Shown here one piece after another: positions 43,592 to 52,195 of a stretch of 57,240 nt of DNA; within the stretch, counting starts at the first letter, position 1; each line of letters starts with the position of its first letter. The notes under the pieces were generated by a model that was given only the letters and a program-made list of their open reading frames with translations, did not search any database and had not been told where the DNA came from. The stretch is from RUG12783 sp946409545 (GTDB taxonomy: Bacteria; Bacillota_I; Bacilli_A; RF39; UBA660), in NCBI GenBank assembly GCA_946409545.1, contig CAMJWT010000012.1:1-57240 (forward strand), read 5' to 3'. A program made the position numbers and the translations under genes.

Positions 43592-45343
43592 ATGAAAAAT
43601 ATAAAAGAAGATGAATATTTAAATAAGTTAAATCATTCATGCGCACACTTAATGGCACAAGCTATTAAACATTTATACCCTGAAGCAAAATTTTGGGTAG
43701 GACCAGTTATTGATGAAGGTTTCTACTATGATATTGATTTAGGAGATAAAGTAATTACAGAAGAAGATTTACCACTTATTGAAAAAGAAATGAAGAAAAT
43801 TAGTAAAGATGGTAAAAGAATTGTAAGACATGAACTAACAAGAGAAGAAGCTCTTGATATGTTTAAAGATGATCCATATAAGATTGATTTAATTAACAAT
43901 ATGGATGATGATACAGTTATATCTTGTTATACTCAAGGTGACTTTACTGATCTTTGTCGTGGACCACATGTTGATACAGTTAAAGAAATTAAGAACTTTA
44001 AGTTAATAAAATTTAGTGGTGCTTATTGGAAAGGTGATGCTAAAAATAAGATGCTTCAAAGAATCTATGGTGTTTGTTATGAAAATGCTGAAGATCTTGA
44101 AGAATACTTAAAAGAACTTGAAGAAGCTAAACAAAGAGATCACCGTAAGATTGGTAAAGATTTATCTATCTTTATGCAACATGACTTAGTTGGTAAAGGT
44201 ATGCCTTTATGGCTTCCTAATGGAGCTCTTATTCGTAAACAATTAGAAAATTATATTTATGAAAAAGAACAAGCCTTAGGATATCAACATGTTTATACTC
44301 CATGTGTAGGTACGGTTGATCTATATAAAACTAGTGGTCACTGGGATCATTATAAAGAAAATATGTTCCCAATGATGAAAGTTGATGAAGAAGAGTTTGT
44401 CCTTCGTCCAATGAACTGTCCACATCATATGTTGGTTTATGCTAATGAACTTCATTCATATCGTGATTTACCAATTCGTATTGGTGAATTTGCAACTGAT
44501 TTCCGTTATGAAGCAAGTGGAGCTGTAAAAGGACTAGAACGTGTACGTTGTATGTGTCAAAATGATGCCCATTTATTTGTAACACCTGAACAAATTGGTG
44601 ATGAATTCCAAAAAGTAGTTAGATTAATTCTTGATGTATATAAAGATTTTGGACTAAAACAATATAGTTTTAGATTATCTTTACGTGATAAAGAAGATAA
44701 AGAAAAATACTTTGATGATGATGAAATGTGGGATATGGCCGAGAATAAACTTCGTGAAGTATTAAATGACTTTGGTGTTCCATATTATGAAGCGGTTGGC
44801 GAAGCTGCTTTCTATGGACCAAAGCTTGACGTTGAAGTAAAACCTGCTGTAGGACCTGAAGTAACATTATCAACTTGCCAATTAGATTTCTTACTTCCTC
44901 GTAGATTTGAACTAAGTTATATTGATCAAAATGGTGAGAGAAAGACACCAGTTGTTATTCATAGAGCAATCTTTGGAACATTTGATCGCTTTACAGCATT
45001 CTTACTTGAAGAGACAAAAGGTAATCTTCCAATTTGGCTTTCACCAGTTCAAGTTAATATTATCCCTGTATCTAGTGAACATCATCTTGAATACTGTCGA
45101 AAGATTGAAGAATTGTTAAAAGAAAAACATATTCGAGTTAAAGTTGATGAAAGAAATGAAAAATTAGGATATAAGATGCGTGATGCTCAAGTTCATAAGA
45201 TTCCATTATCTCTAGTTATTGGTGATAAAGAAGTAGAAAACAGTTCTGTAAATTATCGTTTCTTTGGAAGTAAAGACACTACAGAAATGGGCCTTAATGA
45301 GTTTGTTGAATTCGTTATCAATAAAATAAATAATAAAGAATAA
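43592..45343 (+). CDS. thrS: Threonyl-tRNA synthetase without TGS domain
   Basis: Charges tRNA-Thr. The editing domain begins at once ('LNHSCAHLMAQAIKH', about 13-27; 'CYTQGDFTDLCRGPHV' near 110), followed by the class II catalytic core: motif 2 'FRYEASGAVKGLERVRCMCQ', 'STCQLDF', motif 3 'VIHRAIFGTFDR', and the anticodon-binding domain ('PVQVNIIPVS' onward). 583 residues versus about 640 in B. subtilis: the N-terminal TGS domain (about 60 residues) is missing. The start is certain because AGGAGG (43582-43587) and the T-box terminator lie directly upstream. Confidence 0.97.
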   Translation: MKNIKEDEYLNKLNHSCAHLMAQAIKHLYPEAKFWVGPVIDEGFYYDIDLGDKVITEEDLPLIEKEMKKISKDGKRIVRHELTREEALDMFKDDPYKIDLINNMDDDTVISCYTQGDFTDLCRGPHVDTVKEIKNFKLIKFSGAYWKGDAKNKMLQRIYGVCYENAEDLEEYLKELEEAKQRDHRKIGKDLSIFMQHDLVGKGMPLWLPNGALIRKQLENYIYEKEQALGYQHVYTPCVGTVDLYKTSGHWDHYKENMFPMMKVDEEEFVLRPMNCPHHMLVYANELHSYRDLPIRIGEFATDFRYEASGAVKGLERVRCMCQNDAHLFVTPEQIGDEFQKVVRLILDVYKDFGLKQYSFRLSLRDKEDKEKYFDDDEMWDMAENKLREVLNDFGVPYYEAVGEAAFYGPKLDVEVKPAVGPEVTLSTCQLDFLLPRRFELSYIDQNGERKTPVVIHRAIFGTFDRFTAFLLEETKGNLPIWLSPVQVNIIPVSSEHHLEYCRKIEELLKEKHIRVKVDERNEKLGYKMRDAQVHKIPLSLVIGDKEVENSSVNYRFFGSKDTTEMGLNEFVEFVINKINNKE

Positions 45344-45344
45344 T

Positions 45345-45366
45345 AAGAACCGTAAAGGTTCTTTTT
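45345..45366 (+). terminator. Terminator after thrS
   Basis: AAGAACC-GTAAA-GGTTCTT then Ts. Confidence 0.85.
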
Positions 45367-45449
45367 ATTTATGTAAACCCAACACGTAAACTTTTACAAA
45401 AAGCATGTGTAATATATTGTCTAACACAGTGTAAAACAATACAATTAAA

Positions 45450-45557
45450 GTGGGTGATGATATTACAAAATATATCATAGTATTAGGAATTGGAACATTT
45501 ATCTTAATTGGTGCAACTTGTCTATTAAAAACAAGAATTAAAAAACAAGAAATTTAA
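45450..45557 (+). CDS. Possible small single-pass membrane protein
   Basis: A 35-residue frame from GTG 45450 to TAA: a short polar start, a hydrophobic helix ('YIIVLGIGTFILIGATCLL') and a basic tail ('KTRIKKQEI'). The composition is that of a real membrane peptide with positive-inside tail. The GTG has no Shine-Dalgarno of its own; GGGTGATGAT at 45452-45461 is well placed for a rare ATT start at 45462. It stands alone between terminators in the 300-base thrS-45643 gap, in a region with GTGTAA-type motifs at 45407 and 45430. Not recognised. Confidence 0.4.
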   Translation: MGDDITKYIIVLGIGTFILIGATCLLKTRIKKQEI

Positions 45558-45564
45558 TTGAAAT

Positions 45565-45600
45565 AAAAAGAATTAAATATGATATTTAATTCTTTTTTTA
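45565..45600 (+). terminator. Terminator before the 45643 gene
   Basis: AAAAAGAATTAAATA pairs with TATTTAATTCTTTTT around TGA, then Ts. Confidence 0.85.
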
Positions 45601-45613
45601 TTTATACTTTTAA

Positions 45614-45622
45614 TGATATAAT
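45614..45622 (+). promoter_or_regulatory. Extended -10 promoter
   Basis: TGA-TATAAT, 20 bases before the ATG at 45643. Confidence 0.55.
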
Positions 45623-45642
45623 TTAAATATAATAGAGGTAGT

Positions 45643-47637
45643 ATGAAGAATAATAAAATGCCAATTTACTATATTTTATTTTTTATTGCCTTAATAGCAT
45701 TTTTATATGTTATGTTTTCTTCATACCTTTTTGATAAAAAGCCTGATATTATGTATTTTGAAAATAAAGATGCTTCGATTCATTTAGATGATAAATTAAA
45801 ACTAAATGTTTTTGTGGAACCACTTGATGATTATAACTTAGTTTATGAAAGTGATAATCCTTTGACTTTAAGAGTTGATGATGATGGTACAGTAACAGGT
45901 TTAAGAATGGGAACAGCTACTATAACGGTTAAAGTTAAAAGACATCCTGAAATGTATGATACATGTCGAGTAGTTGTTATGGATGCAAGAATTCCGGTTA
46001 CTAAGATTACTTTAGGAAAAACGGATGATTATATGTTTGTTGGTACTAGTCAAAGATTAACAACTTCAATTGAACCTAAAAACGCTAGTAATAAAGTTGT
46101 CTTATGGGAAAGTTCTAATCCTAAAGCAGCAACTGTATCAACAGATGGGAAAGTAAGTGGTTTATCCAAAGGCAAGGTAACCATAACCGCAACAACACTT
46201 AACGGTCATAAAGCATCAAGAACATTTGATGTTGTTACTGAAAAAATAATTAATGTTAAATTTGTTATTCAAGATAAAAAAATAACTTCAAGTAATGATA
46301 TTACACAAACTTGTAAAATTACTAAAGATAATCGTAAATGTACAATAAGTACCCCTAAAATAATCGTTAATAATGGTTATGAATTCATTGGCTGGAATAG
46401 TGATAAAAAAGCAACTACAAATTCAGTTAATAATTCAATTACCGTTACTAATGATAGTACATATTATTCAATTACTAAGAATAATACCCCTTTAACAGCT
46501 ACTTATGTATCTGTAAATGACACGGTTGATATTGCTACTAAAACTTCAAGTTGTTATTTATATAATGGTAATACTAGTTGTAGTATCAAACTTGTTGATG
46601 CTATAGGACGTGATGGTAATAAGTTTGTTGGATGGAGTGCTACCAAAAATAGTACATCAGTAAATTATAAAAATAATACAATGTCGATTGATCGAAATGT
46701 TAATTTATATAGTATTGCTAAAAAGACAATAACTATTACTTATAATGCTAATACTAGTAGTGCAAATAATATTAAAGCTGATAAATTATTATTTACATCT
46801 AACCAACATACCAAATGTGAAAGTTATAATGGTAATGGTTGTAGTATATCATGGGTTCCAGCTATTTATTCAAAAGGTCATGTTATTCATGGATTCTCAC
46901 AAACACCTGATGGTAAATGTATGTCTGTCTTTAAAACGAAATTTTATAAAGATACTACCCTTTATGCAAGAGTATATGATACTTTAGGGGGAAAAAGAGT
47001 AAGTCCATATAGTGTTTCCTATGAAGAAACTTTTGGTAATATTCCTGTTGAAGTTGAATATGGAATATCATCAACAGTTGCCCAACAATTTATTAATTTT
47101 GTAAAAAAACTATATAAAGATCATCCAGAATTATTCTATTTTAATGGTAAAATGGCTTTACTTACGGAAAGCACATATGTTAAATATAATGGTAGAGATA
47201 GTGCGGGCGTAACTTGGACTGATGACTATGGTTATTTTTCAATGATTTATATTCGTTATAATAGTTCTGAATCAACGGGAAAGAGATTTTTAGGAACAAC
47301 GGTTCATGAAATGGGACATGGATATAACAATTTATATGATCAAGTATTTGGTAAACATGTATCAAGTCAATCAGATGTTGCTGCCTTATATGAAAAATAT
47401 AAATATTCATCTCGTGCTACAAGACCTCTTTCAGATTATGCTTATGGAAGTAGTAAATCAGAGTTTTTCTCCGAAGCTTTACTTGAAGTATATCGCTATA
47501 TGACTTTATCAAATGGCAAAGAATATTATCGATCAGAGAAACCTTCTGTTACGGTAACTAGTGATATTAAAAATGTTGTTATTAAATATTTAAATAATGG
47601 AAAGAGTTTCTTTAAGAAGATAGGTAGGATATCATGA
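45643..47637 (+). CDS. BIG2-stalked lethal-factor-like metalloprotease
   Basis: 664 residues. Membrane helix about 5-27, two BIG2 domains (about 35-200; 'VLWESSNPKAATVSTDG'), then InlB-like repeats (about 203-450; 'GYEFIGWNSDKKATT', 'GNKFVGWSATKNST') and a C-terminal zinc protease (about 460-664). 'TVHEMGHGYN' gives HExxH near residue 555 and 'SEFFSEALLEVYRY' near 607 the third-ligand motif of anthrax-lethal-factor-like (ATLF) peptidases. It is thus an outside, membrane-tethered relative of the leaderless protease at 22931. It overlaps the lipoprotein gene by four bases (ATGA), which suggests joint work. Substrate unknown. Confidence 0.8.
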   Translation: MKNNKMPIYYILFFIALIAFLYVMFSSYLFDKKPDIMYFENKDASIHLDDKLKLNVFVEPLDDYNLVYESDNPLTLRVDDDGTVTGLRMGTATITVKVKRHPEMYDTCRVVVMDARIPVTKITLGKTDDYMFVGTSQRLTTSIEPKNASNKVVLWESSNPKAATVSTDGKVSGLSKGKVTITATTLNGHKASRTFDVVTEKIINVKFVIQDKKITSSNDITQTCKITKDNRKCTISTPKIIVNNGYEFIGWNSDKKATTNSVNNSITVTNDSTYYSITKNNTPLTATYVSVNDTVDIATKTSSCYLYNGNTSCSIKLVDAIGRDGNKFVGWSATKNSTSVNYKNNTMSIDRNVNLYSIAKKTITITYNANTSSANNIKADKLLFTSNQHTKCESYNGNGCSISWVPAIYSKGHVIHGFSQTPDGKCMSVFKTKFYKDTTLYARVYDTLGGKRVSPYSVSYEETFGNIPVEVEYGISSTVAQQFINFVKKLYKDHPELFYFNGKMALLTESTYVKYNGRDSAGVTWTDDYGYFSMIYIRYNSSESTGKRFLGTTVHEMGHGYNNLYDQVFGKHVSSQSDVAALYEKYKYSSRATRPLSDYAYGSSKSEFFSEALLEVYRYMTLSNGKEYYRSEKPSVTVTSDIKNVVIKYLNNGKSFFKKIGRIS

Positions 47638-48188
47638 AAAAAATAGTATTTATATTAATTATTATTTGTTTTGTTACAGCGTGTAAAGAAGAAATTAAAG
47701 AAGAAAATATTGTTGGTAAAAAGTTAGATAAACCAATGATTAAAGAAGCGATGACTGGTGATAATGATATAACGATTGTTTCTAATTTATATTGTTATGG
47801 TGATGTTAACTTTGATAATGAAATAAATGAATTAGATTTAGAAATATATGATTATTTGTTAACTGATAACTTTATTGTTGATGATAATCAATTTATGCTT
47901 GCAGATCTTGATAAAGATAATAAAATAACAAGTAATGATAAGAAGTTATTAGAAAAATATTTAAAAGAAAATAAATCATATAAATATGATAATACTGATT
48001 TAGAATATTGCATTAGTAAAGAAAATAATATTGAATCTTGTGAATGGCAAAAAGATAATGTTATTAGCTTAGTTAATGAAGATTATTATATCTTTTCAAA
48101 AAATAGTGTAAATGATGAAATATCTAATTTTTATCATTATAACTATATAGCAAAAGAGGTTGCATCGTTTATCGATGATGATCGATGA
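47634..48188 (+). CDS. Lipoprotein with dockerin-like repeats
   Basis: 184 residues. Signal peptide with lipobox 'VTAC' (Cys 17). Residues about 60-118 look like a dockerin type I pair of calcium-binding half-repeats: 'YGDVNFDNEINELDLEIYDY' and 'LADLDKDNKITSNDKKLLEK', each with the D-x-N/D-x-D...D spacing. The rest is acidic and unassigned. ATG 47634 overlaps the stop of the protease gene. In cellulosome bacteria dockerins bind cohesins; no cohesin is seen here, so the partner may be a domain of the protease or another surface protein. Confidence 0.75.
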   Translation: MKKIVFILIIICFVTACKEEIKEENIVGKKLDKPMIKEAMTGDNDITIVSNLYCYGDVNFDNEINELDLEIYDYLLTDNFIVDDNQFMLADLDKDNKITSNDKKLLEKYLKENKSYKYDNTDLEYCISKENNIESCEWQKDNVISLVNEDYYIFSKNSVNDEISNFYHYNYIAKEVASFIDDDR

Positions 48189-48210
48189 AAAAATAAATGT
48201 AAAGAAAAGT

Positions 48211-48242
48211 AAGTTGTTGCATTTGCAACAACTTATTTTGTT
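48211..48242 (+). terminator. Terminator after dockerin-like lipoprotein
   Basis: AAGTTGTTGC-ATTT-GCAACAACTT with a short T-rich tail. Confidence 0.75.
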
Positions 48243-48280
48243 TAAAAAGAATACAATGGAAATATACTACGGAGGAAAAG

Positions 48281-50512
48281 ATGAAAGAAGAATGGCAAGA
48301 TTTTAAAGAAGGGCTTTGGAATGAATCAATAAATGTTGAAAACTTTATACAAGAGAATTATCATCCTTATGATGGCGATGCAAGTTTTCTTAAGGGTGTT
48401 TCCGATAAATCGAGTAGAGTATGGAATAAATGCCAAGAACTATTAAAAGAAGAATTAAAGAAACATGTTCTTGATATTGATACTGTTCATATGTCAGGGA
48501 TTAATTCATTTGATGCAGGATATATTAGTGAAGATGATAATGTAATCGTAGGATTACAGACAGATGCTCCACTTAAAAGAATGGTTAATCCATATGGGGG
48601 TATTCGTATGGTATATCAAGAACTTGAAGCTTATGGATATAAATTAGATGAGAATGTTGATAAATTCTTTAATGAATATCGAAAAACACATAATCAAGGA
48701 GTTTTTGATGCGTACACACCAGAAATTAGACAAGCAAGACATGTTGGCTTGTTAACAGGACTACCTGATGCATATGGTCGTGGAAGAATTATTGGTGACT
48801 TTAGACGTATTGCTTTGTATGGTATCGATTATTTACAAAAAGCAAAAGCTGATGAATGGACTAATGATTATAAAGGTTTAATGACTGATGATTTAATTAG
48901 AATTCGTGAAGAAATATCAATGCAATATAAGGCTTTAGGCGAAATGAAAAAGATGGCTCTTAAGTATGGTTTTGATATTAGTAAACCAGCAAAGAATGCT
49001 CGAGAGGCTGTACAATGGACATATTTTGGTTATTTAGCAGGTGTTAAAGAAAATAATGGTGCAGCAATGAGTTTAGGTCGTGTTGATGCTTTCTTTGATA
49101 TCTACTTTGAAAGAGATATTAAAAATGGTGTTTTAACTGAAGAAGAAGCTCAAGAGATTATTGATCAATTTGTAATTAAATTAAGATTAGTAAGACACTT
49201 AAGAACTCCTGAATATGACGAATTATTCTCAGGTGATCCAACATGGGTTACATGTTCTGTTGGTGGTGTTAATAATAAGATGGAACATATGGTTACTAAA
49301 ACAAGTTATCGTATTGTTCATACATTAGAAAACTTAGATACATCTCCAGAACCAAATATGACTATTTTATGGAGTGAGCACTTACCAAAACCATTTAAAG
49401 AGTATTGTGCAAAAGTAAGTATCGAAACAGATGCTGTTCAATATGAAAATGATGATTTAATGAGACCAATTTATGGTGATGATTATGCTATTGCTTGTTG
49501 TGTATCAGCAATGAGAATGGGTAAAGATATGCAATTCTTTGGTGCTCGTTGTAATCTTGCTAAGTCATTATTACTAGCTATTAATGGTGGCGTTGATGAA
49601 ATGAAGAATGAACTAGTAATTCCTGATATTCCTAAAGATACTGATGAAGTACTTAATTATGATAAAGTTAAACAAAATTATTTCCATGTATTATCAAGAG
49701 TTGCAGATATCTATTCTGATGCTATGAATATCATTCATTATATGCATGATAAATATGCTTATGAAGCAGGATTAATGGCTCTACATGATACTGATGTTCA
49801 TCGTTATATGGCTTATGGTGTTGCAGGACTTTCTGTTGCTGTTGACTCTTTATCTGCTATTAAATATGCTAAAGTTAAACCAGTTCGTGATGAAAATGGT
49901 ATTACAACCGATTTCATAATTGAAGGAGATTTCCCTAAATATGGAAATGATGATGATAGAGTAGATTCTATTGCTCAAGAATTAACAAGTCATTTCTTTA
50001 ATGAACTAAAGAAATATAAATGTTATCGTGATGCTGAACCTACCATGAGTGTATTAACAATTACATCTAATGTTGTTTATGGAACAAAGACTGGTAGTAC
50101 ACCAGACGGAAGAAAGAAAGGAGAACCATTTGCACCAGGAGCTAATCCAATGCATGGAAGAGATGAAAATGGTGCTGTGGCATCACTTAACTCTGTTGCT
50201 AAACTTGATTATGCTCATTGCTGTAAAGATGGTATCTCTAATACATTCTCCATTGTTCCTGATTCTTTAGGAACTGATATGCCTACAAGAATTAATAACC
50301 TAGTAATGTTATTAACAGGTTACTTTAGAAAAGGAGCTCATCATTTAAATGTTAATGTACTAAATCGTGAAACATTAATTGATGCCATGAACAATCCAGA
50401 GAAGTATCCACTTCTTACTATTCGTGTTTCTGGTTATTCAGTTAGATTTAATCGATTAACAAGAAAACAACAAGAGGAAGTTATCGCGAGAACTTTCCAT
50501 ACTAAATTATGA
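48281..50512 (+). CDS. pflB: Formate C-acetyltransferase (pyruvate formate-lyase)
   Basis: Converts pyruvate and CoA to acetyl-CoA and formate under anaerobic conditions. 743 residues with the adjacent active-site cysteines in 'IACCVSAMRMG' (about 405-406) and the glycyl-radical loop 'IRVSGYSVRFNRLTR' near residue 720. The double Cys separates it from diol dehydratases of the same superfamily. ATG 48281 follows CGGAGG. pflA overlaps directly. Oxygen would cleave the enzyme at the radical Gly, so the organism ferments without oxygen at least at times. Confidence 0.98.
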   Translation: MKEEWQDFKEGLWNESINVENFIQENYHPYDGDASFLKGVSDKSSRVWNKCQELLKEELKKHVLDIDTVHMSGINSFDAGYISEDDNVIVGLQTDAPLKRMVNPYGGIRMVYQELEAYGYKLDENVDKFFNEYRKTHNQGVFDAYTPEIRQARHVGLLTGLPDAYGRGRIIGDFRRIALYGIDYLQKAKADEWTNDYKGLMTDDLIRIREEISMQYKALGEMKKMALKYGFDISKPAKNAREAVQWTYFGYLAGVKENNGAAMSLGRVDAFFDIYFERDIKNGVLTEEEAQEIIDQFVIKLRLVRHLRTPEYDELFSGDPTWVTCSVGGVNNKMEHMVTKTSYRIVHTLENLDTSPEPNMTILWSEHLPKPFKEYCAKVSIETDAVQYENDDLMRPIYGDDYAIACCVSAMRMGKDMQFFGARCNLAKSLLLAINGGVDEMKNELVIPDIPKDTDEVLNYDKVKQNYFHVLSRVADIYSDAMNIIHYMHDKYAYEAGLMALHDTDVHRYMAYGVAGLSVAVDSLSAIKYAKVKPVRDENGITTDFIIEGDFPKYGNDDDRVDSIAQELTSHFFNELKKYKCYRDAEPTMSVLTITSNVVYGTKTGSTPDGRKKGEPFAPGANPMHGRDENGAVASLNSVAKLDYAHCCKDGISNTFSIVPDSLGTDMPTRINNLVMLLTGYFRKGAHHLNVNVLNRETLIDAMNNPEKYPLLTIRVSGYSVRFNRLTRKQQEEVIARTFHTKL

Positions 50513-51231
50513 TGGCAAGTATTAATAGTATCGAATCCTTTGGAACTGTTGATGGTCCTGGGATTCGTACTGTAGTATTCTTTAATGGATGTAATCTAAG
50601 ATGTATTTATTGTCATAATCCTGAAACATGGGTTAGAGGCGACGATAATATGGAAGTTTCTGAGTTATTTAATAAAATTATTCGTAATAAAGAATATTTT
50701 GGAGATACTGGTGGAGTAACATTTTCTGGTGGAGAACCCCTTCTTCATATTGATTTCTTGATACCTTTATGTAAAATGTTGAAAGAAAAAAACATCAATA
50801 TTGCGCTTGATACTGCGGGTGTTGGTCTTGGTAATTATGATGAATTACTTAATTACGTTGATTTAGTTATTTTAGATATTAAACATGTTGATAGTGAAGG
50901 TTATCGAAAGATTACAAGAAGAAACTTAGATGAAGTTGAAAACTTTATTAATGCTTGTAATAAAAACAAAAAGAAAATGTGGCTTCGTCAAGTAGTAGTA
51001 CCTGGAATAACAGATACAGATGATTATATCGTAAAATTAAATAACTACATTAAAAGAATAAATAATATCGAAAAAATAGAATTCTTACCATATCATAAAC
51101 TTGGTGAAGAAAAGTACAAACGTATGGGTATACCTTATACATGCGATAAGATTCCTGCCATGGATAAAGATGCATGTGATAAGTTATATCAACGTTTTAT
51201 GAATTTATATGATGCTAATAAAGGATTATAA
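50509..51231 (+). CDS. pflA: Pyruvate formate-lyase activating enzyme
   Basis: Radical-SAM enzyme that makes the glycyl radical on PflB. 240 residues; CxxxCxxC in 'GCNLRCIYCHNPETW' (about 28-42), 'GGVTFSGGEPLL' (about 68-79), and 'LPYHKLGEEKYKRMG' near the C terminus. The start ATG 50509 overlaps the pflB stop (ATGA), a translationally coupled pair. The Fe-S cluster would come from the Suf system. Confidence 0.97.
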   Translation: MMASINSIESFGTVDGPGIRTVVFFNGCNLRCIYCHNPETWVRGDDNMEVSELFNKIIRNKEYFGDTGGVTFSGGEPLLHIDFLIPLCKMLKEKNINIALDTAGVGLGNYDELLNYVDLVILDIKHVDSEGYRKITRRNLDEVENFINACNKNKKKMWLRQVVVPGITDTDDYIVKLNNYIKRINNIEKIEFLPYHKLGEEKYKRMGIPYTCDKIPAMDKDACDKLYQRFMNLYDANKGL

Positions 51232-51245
51232 TATAATCCTTTTTC
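51220..51245 (+). terminator. Terminator after pflA
   Basis: AAAGGATTAT pairs with ATAATCCTTT, then Ts; overlaps the stop codon. Confidence 0.8.
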
Positions 51246-51291
51246 TTTACAATTATTTATTATTTAGTTATAATTACTATGGTGATTAAAA

Positions 51292-51609
51292 ATGTGGTGG
51301 AAATATATTGTAATAGGTGTTGTCTTATTAATTATTTTACTTGCAATCTTAAAATCAATGAGAAAAGACGCTCACTTAAAAGTTAATAAATTAGTAGATG
51401 CTTTAGGAGGTATTGATAACATTATTGATAGACAATTAAACTTATCGAGGTTTGTTGTAACTCTTCGTGATGTATCAAAAGCTGATAAAGAAGCTATACA
51501 AGCTTTAGGTGCTAAAGGTATTGTTGAGATTGATAATCAATTAAAAATAATTTTAGGTAACAATTCAAGACAATTAAAAAAATATATTGAAGAATTAGAT
51601 AGAAAGTAG
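51292..51609 (+). CDS. Membrane-anchored EIIB-like domain lacking phosphocysteine
   Basis: 105 residues: one N-terminal membrane helix (about 4-22), then a domain matching PTS EIIB (glucose family): 'LVDALGGIDNI' and 'DKEAIQALGAKGIVEIDNQL' and 'KIILGN'. In true EIIB the middle motif is C-x-T-R-L-R with a phosphorylated Cys; here the aligned segment is 'RQLNLSRFVVTLRD', so the Cys is Asn. No EIIC, EIIA or other PTS gene is near. It cannot act as a phosphocarrier; a binding or regulatory role is likely. ATG 51292, with TGGTGATT upstream. Confidence 0.75.
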   Translation: MWWKYIVIGVVLLIILLAILKSMRKDAHLKVNKLVDALGGIDNIIDRQLNLSRFVVTLRDVSKADKEAIQALGAKGIVEIDNQLKIILGNNSRQLKKYIEELDRK

Positions 51610-51655
51610 TTTGCTTTTTATCTTTTTATTTTGTATAATTTCTTGTGGTGATTTT

Positions 51656-52180
51656 ATGTTAAATATTGTTTTATATGAACCAGAAATACCTATGAATACT
51701 GGTAATATTATGAGAACTTGTGTAGCTACTAATACACGACTTCATTTAATAGAACCATTAGGATTTAGTTTAGATGAAAAAAGTATTAAAAGAAGTGGTG
51801 TTAACTATATCGATAAACTTGAATATCACGTATATAAAAACTGGGATGATTTTAAATCAAAGAATGAGGGAACTTATTATTATTTCACAAGATATGGTAA
51901 AAAACCTCATACTAGTTTTGATTATAGTAATCAAGATGAAGAAATATATTTAATCTTTGGTAAAGAATCAACAGGTATTCCAAGAGAAATCTTAAAAGAA
52001 GATTTAGATCATTGTATGCGAATACCGATGACTAGTAATGTTCGAGCTCTTAATTTATCTAATTGTTGTGCAATTGTATTATATGAAGTATTACGTCAAC
52101 AAGATTATCGAGATTTATTACGTACAGAACCTCATAAGAGTGAAGATTATATAATTGATGGTATAGAAAAAAGGAACTAA
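51656..52180 (+). CDS. trmL: tRNA (cytidine/uridine-34-2'-O)-methyltransferase TrmL
   Basis: SPOUT methyltransferase that 2'-O-methylates the wobble base of tRNA-Leu. 174 residues with 'EIPMNTGNIMRTC' (about 8-20), 'LIFGKESTGIP' (about 101-111) and 'RIPMTSNVRALNLSNC' (about 122-137), the three conserved motifs in family order. ATG 51656 follows TGTGGTGATT; the upstream frame would add 15 hydrophobic residues not found in TrmL. It converges on the minus-strand gene, overlapping its stop by four bases. Confidence 0.95.
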   Translation: MLNIVLYEPEIPMNTGNIMRTCVATNTRLHLIEPLGFSLDEKSIKRSGVNYIDKLEYHVYKNWDDFKSKNEGTYYYFTRYGKKPHTSFDYSNQDEEIYLIFGKESTGIPREILKEDLDHCMRIPMTSNVRALNLSNCCAIVLYEVLRQQDYRDLLRTEPHKSEDYIIDGIEKRN

Positions 52181-52195
52181 TAAAGTTCCTTTTTT
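52167..52195. terminator. Bidirectional terminator between trmL and ZnuA-like gene
   Basis: AAAAAAGGAACT pairs with AGTTCCTTTTTT; covers the overlapping stop codons of both convergent genes. Confidence 0.85.

Noticed and set aside
43592..45343. thrS start placed too far downstream
   Set aside because: AGGAGG and the T-box terminator lie directly before ATG 43592; no TGS-like frame precedes it.
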